Source: an uncultured Eubacteriales bacterium | Lineage (GTDB): Bacteria; Bacillota; Clostridia; Peptostreptococcales; Anaerovoracaceae | Length of the DNA stretch: 43,943 bases | Assembly: GCA_910583765.1 (NCBI GenBank) | Contig: CAJTYS010000031.1 | Span: 1 to 43,943, forward strand | Reading direction: 5' to 3' | In this document: piece by piece, positions 22,874 through 31,199 of the stretch | Layout: the number at the start of each line of letters is the position of its first letter | How positions within the stretch are numbered: position 1 is the first letter of the stretch | Made by a program: the position numbers and the translations under genes | The notes under the pieces: generated by a model | What the model was told of the DNA's origin: nothing | Databases searched by the model: none | Seen by the model: the letters and a program-made list of their open reading frames with translations, nothing else

Positions 22874-23578
22874 ATGAAATTATGGAAAAAAGCCCTGATC
22901 CTGCTTTTGATCTTGGCTGTGTTGGGGATCATTGCCGTTTTTGGCATCAGCAAATACGTGACTGCTTCCACAGAAGATGAAATCCTTTGCAGGGTGGAAA
23001 CGAGAGAAAACCAGATTTCAGAGGAAACTCTGGACAAGCTCAGGGAAAAGAACGCAGACTGCGTGCTGGTGCTGGGTGCGGCGGTAAGAAAGGACGGGTC
23101 GCCTAGTTACATGCTGAAAGACCGGCTGGATCTGGGAATTTTACTGTACAAAAAAGGCATAGCGCCAAAGCTGCTCCTTTCCGGCGATCATGGCCAAGTC
23201 CGCTATGATGAAGTGAACGCCATGAAGTCCTATGTCTTGGAAGCGGGAGTGCCTATCGATGATATTTTTCTCGATCATGCGGGCTTTTCCACTTATGAAT
23301 CCGTGTATCGGGCAAAAGATATTTTCCAGGTGGAAAAGGCGATCATCGTCACCCAAGGCTACCACCAGCACAGAGCTTTGTACGGATGCGATAAAATGGG
23401 CATTGAGGCCTGGGGCGCGGCGGCGGATCAAGTGACGTACAGGGGACAGCGCATGCGGGATCTGCGGGAAATCGCCGCTAGAGACAAGGATTTCGTAAAA
23501 TGGATGTTCAAGCCAGAGCCCACCTATCTGGGAGAAGCCATCCCCATCAGCGGCAGCGGCATCAAGAGTCAGGATTAG
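22874..23578 (+). CDS. SanA/YdcF-like (DUF218) membrane-anchored protein
   Basis: 234-residue protein with one N-terminal transmembrane helix (about 6-26) and an outer DUF218 domain. Motifs are CVLVLGAAVRKDGSPSYMLKDRLDLGI, KLLLSGDHGQVRYDEVNAMKSYVLEAGVP and AIIVTQGYHQHRALY, all typical of the SanA group. E. coli SanA is linked to vancomycin exclusion and cell envelope integrity; the enzymatic activity is not settled. The start at 22874 has AAGGA upstream; an in-frame ATG 5 codons earlier has none. The PucR-type gene follows 15 nt later and is probably co-transcribed, though a functional link is unclear. Confidence 0.85.
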   Translation: MKLWKKALILLLILAVLGIIAVFGISKYVTASTEDEILCRVETRENQISEETLDKLREKNADCVLVLGAAVRKDGSPSYMLKDRLDLGILLYKKGIAPKLLLSGDHGQVRYDEVNAMKSYVLEAGVPIDDIFLDHAGFSTYESVYRAKDIFQVEKAIIVTQGYHQHRALYGCDKMGIEAWGAAADQVTYRGQRMRDLREIAARDKDFVKWMFKPEPTYLGEAIPISGSGIKSQD

Positions 23579-23593
23579 AACGGAGGACGCAGA

Positions 23594-24775
23594 ATGCTAA
23601 AAGTAGCAGATGTCATCAGCTTTCAATTTTCCCAGGAACTCCGTCTGGTTGCCGGGGAAAAGGGGCTGAGCCGCATGGTGACAAACGTGGGGATCCACAA
23701 TCACGAAGAATTAGAAAGCATACCAAAGGGTTTTGGAGCGGGGGATTTCATTTTAACGCCGCTGTACATGTGTGGAGATGACCCAGAAAAAATCCACGCT
23801 TACCTTTGCGCGTTTATAGAAGCGGGAGTGGCGGCGATTGGCATCCAGAATATCTTTTTTGACGCTCTGCCCCAAAAGACAGTGGAGCATATCAATGAGA
23901 GTGCGGTCCCTGTTTTCCTGTTCCCCAAAGCTGTGCTCACAGAAGATCTGGTGGTGGAAATCAAAAACGCCATTGCCAAGGACAACAAGTACACGGAGTA
24001 CGAAGCCCTGCTTGCGGAAATGATTGAGGGGCAAAACACGAGCCAAAACCAAAAACTTCTCTTGGCACTGATCGATCCCCTAGGACGCAAAGAAGCTGCG
24101 GTATATTATTTTTACCTTTTGTCCAAAGGAACGGGCGCAGATATCATGGAAACCGTCAAAGCCCTGGACCAGGAAATCAGCGATCCTTTGCTGGGGCACG
24201 AAATGAAGGCTCTGAAATACCGGCACGGCTTTTTCCTTTTTGCGGCGGGGCCTAAATGGTGCGCTCAAGGATCGCCACTGAAACTGATCAGAGAATACGG
24301 GTTTGACACCGAGAGCTATCGCATTGGTCTTCATTACTGGGGCAAAGACGAAAACCTGGAAGAAGCGCTGAAAAAAAGCGTGGCTGCCAGCGTGGTCAGC
24401 CGGTGCGAGGGGCAAAAACAGACGATTTATGATGATATGGGAATCTACAAATATCTGTTCCCTATGCGAAAAGAAGCCCCCATTTACAGGGAATATCGGC
24501 AGCGTGTCGGCAAACTAGCGGATTATGACGAGAAAAACCACACCAACCTGTTGGAAACCGCCATTGCGTATATCGAAAATAACGGAGAACTGAACAAGAC
24601 AGCTGAATCCATGTTTCAGCATATCAATACCATCCGCTACAGGCTAAAGCGGATCAGCGAGATCATGGGAATCCAAAGGGGAAACGGGCATGATTTTTAC
24701 GTGGAGCTGAGTTTCCTGATTAAGGCCCACAAAGTTTTGACATTGCCGGAATATGAAGGCTTTTTTGATGCGTAA
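23594..24775 (+). CDS. PucR-family transcriptional regulator
   Basis: 393-residue regulator. Residues 1-125 form the PucR N-terminal domain (MLKVADVISFQFSQELRLVAGEKGLSRMVTNVGIHNHEE and a PLYMCGDD turn). The middle is variable, and the C-terminus is the family helix-turn-helix (LLETAIAYIENNGELNKTAESMFQHINTIRYRLKRISEIMG). Relatives switch on purine, amino acid or polyamine catabolism in response to a small ligand. It sits directly before nhaC and an aminotransferase gene, with a terminator between them, so these are its likeliest targets. It follows the SanA-like gene by 15 nt. Confidence 0.85.
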   Translation: MLKVADVISFQFSQELRLVAGEKGLSRMVTNVGIHNHEELESIPKGFGAGDFILTPLYMCGDDPEKIHAYLCAFIEAGVAAIGIQNIFFDALPQKTVEHINESAVPVFLFPKAVLTEDLVVEIKNAIAKDNKYTEYEALLAEMIEGQNTSQNQKLLLALIDPLGRKEAAVYYFYLLSKGTGADIMETVKALDQEISDPLLGHEMKALKYRHGFFLFAAGPKWCAQGSPLKLIREYGFDTESYRIGLHYWGKDENLEEALKKSVAASVVSRCEGQKQTIYDDMGIYKYLFPMRKEAPIYREYRQRVGKLADYDEKNHTNLLETAIAYIENNGELNKTAESMFQHINTIRYRLKRISEIMGIQRGNGHDFYVELSFLIKAHKVLTLPEYEGFFDA

Positions 24776-24837
24776 GGCATGGGGAAGCCCTGATGAAAAC
24801 TGGCTCGGGGACATGGAAAAAAGACAACTGCACAGGA

Positions 24838-24885
24838 GGCGGCATTTTAATTTGTAGGTATCTACAAACAGGATGCCGCCCTTTT
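24838..24885 (+). terminator. Terminator after the PucR-type gene
   Basis: GGCGGCAT (24838-24845) pairs with ATGCCGCC (24873-24880), and inside it TTTGTAG (24851-24857) pairs with CTACAAA (24862-24868). A short T run (24882-24885) follows. The 292-bp gap 24776-25067 otherwise holds only the next promoter. Confidence 0.7.
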
Positions 24886-24900
24886 CGTCTGCGCAGCCAA

Positions 24901-24929
24901 TTACCATACAGGGTGGATCGTGGTAGAAT
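24901..24929 (+). promoter_or_regulatory. Promoter of nhaC and the aminotransferase gene
   Basis: TTACCA (24901-24906), 17-bp spacer, TAGAAT (24924-24929). The leader to 25068 is about 130 nt. Both boxes deviate from consensus, which would suit a promoter needing PucR-type activation. Confidence 0.45.
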
Positions 24930-25067
24930 CAAAGAGTAAGAATTGAGCGCCAATTCAAACCATTCACTACGAGGGAAATGTCGCTTACGATATTTCCACA
25001 ATATCAACAAGGTCTGCCGCTGAAATGAGAATCAGCGCCGCCGACTTTGTTACAAAGGAGAAGACAA

Positions 25068-26672
25068 ATGGATTACGGAATTTTAAGTCTGATCCCCCCT
25101 GTCCTGGCCGTGACACTGGCGTTTTGCACAAAGCAGGTCGTGCTTTCGCTTTTGATCGGGACCTTCTCAGGAGCGTTGATCATAAGCGATTTTCATGTTG
25201 TCGCCGGTTTCACGACAACATTCAGCACCTATGTTTCAGAAGCAATGACAGACAGCTCACATGCGGCAATACTGGTATTCACCTTGACCATCGGCGGCAT
25301 GGTGGCGCTTCTTACTTCCACAGGAGGCTTGCAGGCTATAGCGGCAAAACTGAGCAAACGGATCAAAAATCCTCGGGGCGCACAGATCATCACGTCTATA
25401 TTAGGCTGTTTGGTGTTCTTTGACGATTACGCCAATATCTTGGTTGTAGGACCCACGGCAAGACCGCTTTCAGACAGTCTGCGGGTATCCAGAGAAAAAC
25501 AGACCTACATTGTCCATACTACGGCGGGGATCGTGGCGGGCATAGCGGTGATGACTACCTGGATCGGATTTGAGATCGGCCTGGTCAACGATTCTTTCGC
25601 TGACATGGGTTATGAAGTCAATGGCTTTGGTACGATCTTGAGAAATATCCCATATATGTTTTATAATATCTTTGCCATCGTCATCTTGTTTGCCGTGGCT
25701 ATCATGGTAAGGGATTTTGGGCCTATGTACAAAGCGGAAAAACGGGCCCGCCTCACGGGAAAGCTGGTGGCGGACGACGCACAGGTTTCAGAAGAAGACA
25801 TGTCCTCCGTACAAGAGGAAACCACCGGAAAAATATATTACGCTGTCCTGCCTATCCTCACGCTGGTCCTGGTGATTTTCTTCGGAATCTGGATTTCCGG
25901 ATATCGATCCTTGGAAACAGACGTTTCGCTTTTCTCATGGGAAGGCCTGCGCCTTAGCTTTGGAGAAGCAGATCCTATGCCTCCTATTGTTTGGGCGGCC
26001 GTGCTGTCCACCTTGGTCGCTGCGGTAATCGCCAAGCTGGGATGCAAGATGTCCATAAAGAATATTTACCAGTCTTGGCTCGGCGGATTTTGCGGCCTTT
26101 GTGAAGTGGGGATCATCCTGGTGTTGGCATGGTCCATCGGCGGCGTGATCGCACAGCTGGGAACGGCGGATTATCTGATCAGTATTGTCGCCGGCAACGT
26201 GCCGGCAGGTATCCTTCCAGCCATCATATTTGTTACTTCCTGTGTGATTTCCTTTTGCACAGGGACGAGCTGGGGAACTATGCCAGTGGTGTTTCCTATC
26301 GCCATCCCGCTGATGGCGGCCATGGTTGAGGATCCCACCGATTCTCCGTTGATACTCGCATCCATCGCAGCGGTTTTATCAGGAAGCATTTTTGGGGATC
26401 AAACTTCACCGATTTCCGATTCTTCCATTATCTCAGCTGCGTCCACTGGCTGCGATGTGCTTCATCATATTAAGACGGAGATCCCTTATTCTGTCGTTCC
26501 GGCAGGACTAGCGGTCATCGGTTATTTGCTGATCGGTTTTGCGGGCCTGCCTACGCTGATCTTGCTGGCCGCAGGGATGGCAGCTGCGGCTTTGATCGTC
26601 CGCTTTGTAGGAAAGAGTACAAAAACAGAGGATTTACGAAAGGAGTATGACAATGAAGATCAAAACCTTTAA
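25068..26672 (+). CDS. nhaC: NhaC-family Na+/H+ (or cation/organic solute) antiporter
   Basis: 534-residue membrane protein with about 11-12 helices. NhaC marks are the LTIGGMVALLTSTGG stretch, CLVFFDDYANILVVGPTARPLSD with paired aspartates for ion binding, TTWIGFEIGLV, and FCTGTSWGTMPVVFPIAIPL followed by SIFGDQTSPISDSSIISAASTGCD. Family members exchange protons, sodium or organic anions and amine compounds such as malate/lactate or tyrosine/tyramine. The start at 25068 has AAAGGAG; a frame 7 codons longer has none. It overlaps the aminotransferase gene by 20 nt, so it probably moves the substrate or product of that enzyme rather than serving only pH balance. Confidence 0.88.
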   Translation: MDYGILSLIPPVLAVTLAFCTKQVVLSLLIGTFSGALIISDFHVVAGFTTTFSTYVSEAMTDSSHAAILVFTLTIGGMVALLTSTGGLQAIAAKLSKRIKNPRGAQIITSILGCLVFFDDYANILVVGPTARPLSDSLRVSREKQTYIVHTTAGIVAGIAVMTTWIGFEIGLVNDSFADMGYEVNGFGTILRNIPYMFYNIFAIVILFAVAIMVRDFGPMYKAEKRARLTGKLVADDAQVSEEDMSSVQEETTGKIYYAVLPILTLVLVIFFGIWISGYRSLETDVSLFSWEGLRLSFGEADPMPPIVWAAVLSTLVAAVIAKLGCKMSIKNIYQSWLGGFCGLCEVGIILVLAWSIGGVIAQLGTADYLISIVAGNVPAGILPAIIFVTSCVISFCTGTSWGTMPVVFPIAIPLMAAMVEDPTDSPLILASIAAVLSGSIFGDQTSPISDSSIISAASTGCDVLHHIKTEIPYSVVPAGLAVIGYLLIGFAGLPTLILLAAGMAAAALIVRFVGKSTKTEDLRKEYDNEDQNL

Positions 26673-27774
26673 AGTTGAACAATGGATGGGCGAGTTTGAA
26701 AATGACGCGGTCTATAATCTGGGGGAAACCTGCATTGACTCTTTGACTGTCAAAGAACTGCTTGCTCTCTGCGGAAAAAACGTGCCAGAATATATGGCAG
26801 AACTGGCAGAAGTGAGACTGACTTACAGCCATATCTTCGGTTCACCGGAGTTCACCTCCGGGGTAGCTGGCCTCTATGAAAATGTCCTGCCAGAGCAGGT
26901 GCTGCCTACCCACGGCGCAGTGGGGGCCAATCACCAGGTAATCATGACCCTCATCGAACCGACAGACAACATGGTGTCTGTGATGCCTACATACCAGCAG
27001 CATTATTCCATCCCCGAATCCGTGGGAGCGGAAGTGCGGATTCTGCAGCTGAAAAAAGAAAACGATTATCTGCCGGATCTGGACGAACTGCGGAGCCTGG
27101 TGGATGAAAACACGAAAATGATCACCATCAACAACCCAAATAACCCTACTGGCTCGTGGATCCCTGAAGATTATCTGCGGGAAATCGTGGGGATCGCTGA
27201 AAAAGTCGGTGCGTACGTGCTGTCAGATGAAGTGTATCGGGGCATTTCAGAGGACGGCAGCTACATGAAATCCATCGTTGATCTTTATGAGAAGGGACTT
27301 TCCGTGGGAAGCATGTCAAAAGCCTTTTCTTTGGCAGGCTTGAGAATGGGATGGGTGGTCACTCGTGACGCGCAAGCCATGGAACAGATGAAGGAGCGCA
27401 GGGACTATGACACTATCAGCTGCGGCGTGATCGATGACCGGCTGGCATCTTTGGCCTTGGCAAATAAAGAAAAGATCTTTGATAGAAACAGAAAGATCCT
27501 GCTTCAAAACCGGAAGATTCTGGACAAATGGGTGCAGGAAACGCCGGAAGTCAGCTATGTGCGGCCTGTAGCCGGGACTACTGCCCTGGTTTATTACGAG
27601 AAAGATATGCCGTCCTATGATCTGTGCGTCGATCTGCTGCGCAAAAAGGGCGTGCTGTTCACCCCAGGCTCCTGCTTTGAAATGGAAGGCGCAGTACGCA
27701 TTGGCTATGCCTTTGATTCTAAGACGCTCAAAGAAGGCCTGGACCGCTTCGCGGAATATTTGCGGCAGGAATAG
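26653..27774 (+). CDS. PLP-dependent aminotransferase (fold type I)
   Basis: 373-residue class I/II aminotransferase. Cofactor residues are visible: NNPNNPTGSW, LSDEVYRG and the PLP lysine in SVGSMSKAFSLAGLRMGWV, with the C-terminal VRIGYAF arginine that binds the substrate carboxylate. The start at 26653 is 8 nt after GGAG; the ATG at 26647 is too close to it. The N-terminus MKIKTFKVEQWMGEFEN and the TCIDSLTVKEL stretch are typical of a subgroup annotated as aminotransferase or capreomycidine-synthase-like. The specific substrate is unknown. Overlap with nhaC and the PucR-type regulator upstream suggest a regulated amino acid use unit. Confidence 0.85.
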   Translation: MKIKTFKVEQWMGEFENDAVYNLGETCIDSLTVKELLALCGKNVPEYMAELAEVRLTYSHIFGSPEFTSGVAGLYENVLPEQVLPTHGAVGANHQVIMTLIEPTDNMVSVMPTYQQHYSIPESVGAEVRILQLKKENDYLPDLDELRSLVDENTKMITINNPNNPTGSWIPEDYLREIVGIAEKVGAYVLSDEVYRGISEDGSYMKSIVDLYEKGLSVGSMSKAFSLAGLRMGWVVTRDAQAMEQMKERRDYDTISCGVIDDRLASLALANKEKIFDRNRKILLQNRKILDKWVQETPEVSYVRPVAGTTALVYYEKDMPSYDLCVDLLRKKGVLFTPGSCFEMEGAVRIGYAFDSKTLKEGLDRFAEYLRQE

Positions 27775-27793
27775 GAAAATTTACGTTAAAAAC

Positions 27794-27822
27794 TTGATTC
27801 CAATAACTGGTTGTGATAAGAT
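27794..27822 (+). promoter_or_regulatory. SigA promoter of the MATE gene leader
   Basis: TTGATT (27794-27799), 17-bp spacer, TAAGAT (27817-27822). Transcription would start near 27829, just in front of the structured leader. Confidence 0.6.
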
Positions 27823-27829
27823 TGCTTGT

Positions 27830-27916
27830 AATCGAATAGAACTAGTGAGGCGTTCGGAAGTTACCCCTGTGGTACAGTGTTTGACTGTATGGTAGCTTCT
27901 AGAACGCCTTTTGTTT
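27830..27916 (+). ncRNA. Probable guanidine-IV (mepA) riboswitch
   Basis: Nested hairpin ending in a T tract just before a MATE gene. Outer arms AGGCGTTC (27848-27855) and GAACGCCT (27902-27909) pair perfectly. Middle arms GAAGTTACC (27857-27865) and GGTAGCTTC (27891-27899) pair with one G-U. Inner arms TACAGT/ACTGTA (27873-27878, 27884-27889) close a 5-nt loop. The conserved-looking CCTGTGG bulge lies on one side only. The guanidine-IV class sits before MepA-type MATE exporters in Clostridia and overlaps its own terminator, as here. The class call rests on memory of that motif and context; a plain attenuator is the alternative. Confidence 0.6.
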
Positions 27917-27936
27917 AAAAAAAGCTGGAGGGTGAA

Positions 27937-29271
27937 ATGGAAAACAACAGATTGACACAGGGAAGCATTGCGAAATCTCTGATCGTTTTTACGATTCCTT
28001 TAATACTCAGCGGCATGTTCCAGCAGATTTTCAATTGGGTGGATGCCTTTATCGTTGGGAACGTGGAGGGAGAACTGGCCCTTGCGGGAATCGGAGCAAC
28101 GACTACCATCTATCATTTGTTTGTGACAGTGATCGTCGGTTTCACATCGGGTATCTCTGTGCTGGCAGCGCAAAAATTCGGATTGGGAGAGGAAAAAACG
28201 CTGAAAACCATTTTAGGGAGCTTTACCGTATTGCTAACAGGCGTTTTTGGTGTAACGACCGTATTCTGCATCGTGTTCACAGATCAAATCCTGGCGATTT
28301 TAGACACGCCAGCTAATATTTTTGAAATCGCAGGAGACTATATGCGGTTACTGATGATCGGTGTACCCTTTTTAGCCATTTATAATAACTATGCTGCTGT
28401 GCTCAGAGGCGTGGGAGACAGTCGAGCGGCATTTTTGGCAGTGATCGTCTGTTCCATCGCGAATGTCTTGCTGGATATCCTTTTGGTGATCGTATTTCCC
28501 TTTGGCGCAGCTGGCGCGGCGGCGGCCACGGCTATTTCACAGATTGCCATGGCAGCGTTTATAGTAATCTATGCCATTAGGAAATATCCTGCCCTGCGCT
28601 TTTCCCTAAACAAGGAAATCATGGATAAGGCGGTGATCATGCAAGGGATGAGCTTCGGCATGCCGCCTGCGATACAGACAGGGGTCACATCTGTGGGAAA
28701 CATCGTGCTCCAGAGATTCATGAATGGCTTTGGCGAACAGGTGGTGGCTGCGATTACCACGGCCTATCGGGTGGACACGGTCATTATTCTTCCCATCATC
28801 AATTTTGGCTCCGGGATCGCCACCATCGTTGCTCAAAATATAGGGGCGGGCCAGCCGTTAAGAGCCAAGAAAGTGCTTAAAACAGGTGCGGTGATGATGG
28901 CCTTGATTTCTGTGTGCCTCACAGCCTTTGTGATTGCCTTCGGCGGTGATCTGATCAAGATGTTCGGACTGACTGCTGAATCAGTGGTAATTGGAAAAGC
29001 CTTTTTCTATAGGCTGGCGAGCTTTTATGTCGTATATGGTTTGGCAATGGCAGCGCGCGGCTATTTGGAAGGGCTGGGCGACATGTTGTTTTCCGGTGTC
29101 TCAGGGGTCTTGGCCCTGGTGGTTAGGATTACGGCTTCATATCTGCTGGTAGGATTTTTCCATAGCATGGTCATCGCCTATGCGGAAGCGTTTTCCTGGG
29201 TGGTGTTACTGGCGTTGTACGTTGCGCGCTTTTTTTGGATCGATCGAAAGCGTAAGAAGCAAGAGGGCTGA
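27937..29271 (+). CDS. MATE-family efflux transporter (MepA-like)
   Basis: 444-residue protein with about 12 membrane helices in two related halves. The opening LTQGSIAKSLIVFTIPLILSGMFQQIFNWVDAFIVGN is the classic MATE start, and the second half repeats it (MQGMSFGMPPAIQTGVTSVGNIVLQRFMN). MATE proteins expel cationic drugs and metabolites in exchange for sodium or protons. GGAGGGTG precedes the ATG. If the leader is a guanidine-IV riboswitch, this pump would be made when guanidinium builds up. It is transcribed alone. Confidence 0.9.
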   Translation: MENNRLTQGSIAKSLIVFTIPLILSGMFQQIFNWVDAFIVGNVEGELALAGIGATTTIYHLFVTVIVGFTSGISVLAAQKFGLGEEKTLKTILGSFTVLLTGVFGVTTVFCIVFTDQILAILDTPANIFEIAGDYMRLLMIGVPFLAIYNNYAAVLRGVGDSRAAFLAVIVCSIANVLLDILLVIVFPFGAAGAAAATAISQIAMAAFIVIYAIRKYPALRFSLNKEIMDKAVIMQGMSFGMPPAIQTGVTSVGNIVLQRFMNGFGEQVVAAITTAYRVDTVIILPIINFGSGIATIVAQNIGAGQPLRAKKVLKTGAVMMALISVCLTAFVIAFGGDLIKMFGLTAESVVIGKAFFYRLASFYVVYGLAMAARGYLEGLGDMLFSGVSGVLALVVRITASYLLVGFFHSMVIAYAEAFSWVVLLALYVARFFWIDRKRKKQEG

Positions 29272-29430
29272 AGGTAACGCTAAATTCTTTTTGGTTTTGA
29301 ACTTCCGCTCAAGTATCTGAAAATGCTACAGTGAGGATGTGTTTGACAATTTTTTTCGTAGAATTTTGATGATACAACCGCACATGTCGCTGTATTTGGC
29401 GTACAAAAAAATAAAACTGCATGTTAATTA

Positions 29431-29459
29431 TTGCGAATTGGGAGGCTTCGTGATATAAT
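29431..29459 (+). promoter_or_regulatory. SigA promoter of the AbiE pair
   Basis: TTGCGA (29431-29436), 17-bp spacer, perfect TATAAT (29454-29459). The transcript would start near 29466, so the leader is short. The rest of the 29272-29430 gap is AT-rich with no feature seen. Confidence 0.65.
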
Positions 29460-29500
29460 CAGGCAAATTTTAAATAGTGCGTGCAGAAAGTTGGTGGATT

Positions 29501-30106
29501 TTGAATAAAAGAGAACTTGCTCAAAATGTATTTAAAGAGGTTGGAAAAATTGCGAAAACTTCGGATTTTATTTTGGTCGGACTCAAGAATTATGATGTGG
29601 CCAGACTTTGCGGCGATGGGGTTATCGAGCGTATAAGACATGGATATTATCAGCTGGCGACAAATAGAGACATAACGGATGAACAGTTGATCGCCACCTT
29701 GCTTCCGCAAGGGACGATCTGTGTGGAATCTGCGCTGTTTCACTATGGATATAATGATTTTTCTCCCCGTGAATGGTCCATTGCCATCCCGCGCTCCATG
29801 TCGAGGACTGCCAAGAAAATGCAGGAAATTTCAATGAAGGCCTACTATATTCAAAAGGATTATTTAGAACTTGGTAAAACCATGGATGATTTTAATGGGG
29901 TGTCACTTCCCGTATATGATCGAGAGCGCACGATATGTGACTGTTTTAAATACCGTACAAAGCTTGACCATGAGATATTTAATAAGGCCCTTCATTCTTA
30001 TGTTGCTGATGAAAAGAAAAATTTGGGCAATCTCTCCAAATACGCAAAAAAAATGCGATTGTACGAAAAGGTCATGAATGTAATGGAGGTGTTGCTAAAT
30101 GGCTGA
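29501..30106 (+). CDS. AbiEi-like antitoxin and repressor of a type IV toxin-antitoxin pair
   Basis: About 201 residues. The N-terminal winged-helix part (NKRELAQNVFKEVGKIAKTSDFILVGLKNYDVARLCGDGVIERIRHGYYQLA) and the following AbiEi domain (LIATLLPQGTICVESALFHYGYNDFSPREWSIAIPRS) match the AbiEi group. Such proteins block their AbiEii partner and repress their own promoter. The start is unsure: I use the TTG at 29501, which has GGTGG just upstream and fits the family N-terminus. A GTG at 29477 in the same frame lies only 11 nt from the predicted transcript start. It overlaps the toxin gene by 8 nt. The block is more AT-rich than its surroundings, consistent with transfer. Confidence 0.8.
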   Translation: MNKRELAQNVFKEVGKIAKTSDFILVGLKNYDVARLCGDGVIERIRHGYYQLATNRDITDEQLIATLLPQGTICVESALFHYGYNDFSPREWSIAIPRSMSRTAKKMQEISMKAYYIQKDYLELGKTMDDFNGVSLPVYDRERTICDCFKYRTKLDHEIFNKALHSYVADEKKNLGNLSKYAKKMRLYEKVMNVMEVLLNG

Positions 30107-31199
30107 TGTAGGTGCGTCTGTGCTTGCGCGATTAAAAAACAGGGCAAAAGAAAGCGGACGGAGTCATCAACTCTGCCTACAGCTGTTTTGCCAAGAGGAA
30201 TTTTTACGACGTTTGGAAAGGTCTAAATATGCTGAAAATCTTGTGTTAAAGGGCGGTCTGTTCATCTACTCTCTTACCGAATTTGACAGCCGAGTAACCG
30301 TTGATGTGGACTTTCTTCTCAAAAAAGTGCCCAACACGCCCGAACGATTACAGATCCTATTGCAAGAAATTATTTCCTGTGATACGGGGAACGATTTCGT
30401 TACTTTTGTGGTCAAGAGCGTCATGCCTATCACAATAGCAAAAAAATATGCGGGAATCAGGGCATCTATTGTTGCTTGCATTAAGAATACCCGCACGCCA
30501 TTCAGTATTGATTTTGGCGTAGGAGATGTGATCGTGCCAAAGCAGGAAAAACGTAAAATACCAACACAACTTGCTGATTTTGACGCACCTTCAGTAAATA
30601 CTTATTCCATTGAAACAACTGTGGCAGAGAAATTAGATGCCATCTTGAGTCTGATGGAATTCTCCAGCCGAATGAAAGACTATTACGATATATATTACCT
30701 TGCGAACAGGTTTGATTTTGATGGCGCAACGCTCACAGAAGCGCTAAAAAAGACATTTGCTAATCGTGAGCATGTGTTCACCATAGAACAGTTTGAACAG
30801 ATTATGACCTATGGCGCAGACGATGGCATGCAGAAAAAATGGAAAGCGTTCACAAAGAAGATCAAGACAAAAACAGATGACTTTAGACTCGTATTAAATA
30901 CAATCAACGATTTTTTAGAAGATCCTTTTCAGACTGCGGTTGAAAACGCGAAGATGTCAAACAGTGGTCAGCTGACACTGGCGAGTGGAAATAGAAGCCG
31001 TCGTACCATTGGCTTCGAGGCGGTTACTTTTCATGTGCTCAATCAAAACTACAGTAAGGATACCTATATATGTGGGTATCCTTCTTCATTGATCGGGATC
31101 AGCACAGTCACGGAAAACCTCTTTTCGTCCCAGGAAACATCCATAGTCCCGTCATGCCTTCGGACCATGGTCTCCACGCTTCGCAGTCCCAGCCCGTGA
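30099..31199 (+). CDS. AbiEii-like nucleotidyltransferase toxin with run-on C-terminus
   Basis: 366-residue frame. Nucleotidyltransferase motifs are NLVLKGGLFIYSL (KGG at 51-53) and RVTVDVDFLL (D69, D71); FSIDFGVGDVI and ETTVAEKLDAILSLMEFSSRMKDYYDIYYLAN follow, all typical of AbiEii. AbiEii proteins modify tRNA or nucleotides and stop growth, giving phage resistance when the antitoxin fails. Relatives usually end near residue 290-300. Here the last 70-80 residues, from about 30955, look unlike the family. The final 136 bp lie antisense inside the kinase gene at 31064-32368. The natural stop has probably been lost through a rearrangement. The catalytic part is whole. Confidence 0.8.
   Translation: MADVGASVLARLKNRAKESGRSHQLCLQLFCQEEFLRRLERSKYAENLVLKGGLFIYSLTEFDSRVTVDVDFLLKKVPNTPERLQILLQEIISCDTGNDFVTFVVKSVMPITIAKKYAGIRASIVACIKNTRTPFSIDFGVGDVIVPKQEKRKIPTQLADFDAPSVNTYSIETTVAEKLDAILSLMEFSSRMKDYYDIYYLANRFDFDGATLTEALKKTFANREHVFTIEQFEQIMTYGADDGMQKKWKAFTKKIKTKTDDFRLVLNTINDFLEDPFQTAVENAKMSNSGQLTLASGNRSRRTIGFEAVTFHVLNQNYSKDTYICGYPSSLIGISTVTENLFSSQETSIVPSCLRTMVSTLRSPSP
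31056..31083. repeat. Hairpin at the 3' end of the LytTR kinase gene
   Basis: Perfect 9-bp stem AAGGATACC (31056-31064) with GGTATCCTT (31075-31083), 10-nt loop, covering the stop codon of the minus-strand kinase gene. There is no T tract. It may slow decay or weakly end the kinase transcript. Confidence 0.45.

Noticed and set aside
23500..23781. Plus-strand frame overlapping the end of the SanA-like gene and the PucR-type gene start
   Set aside because: Out of frame with both real genes and without similarity to any family; a shadow.
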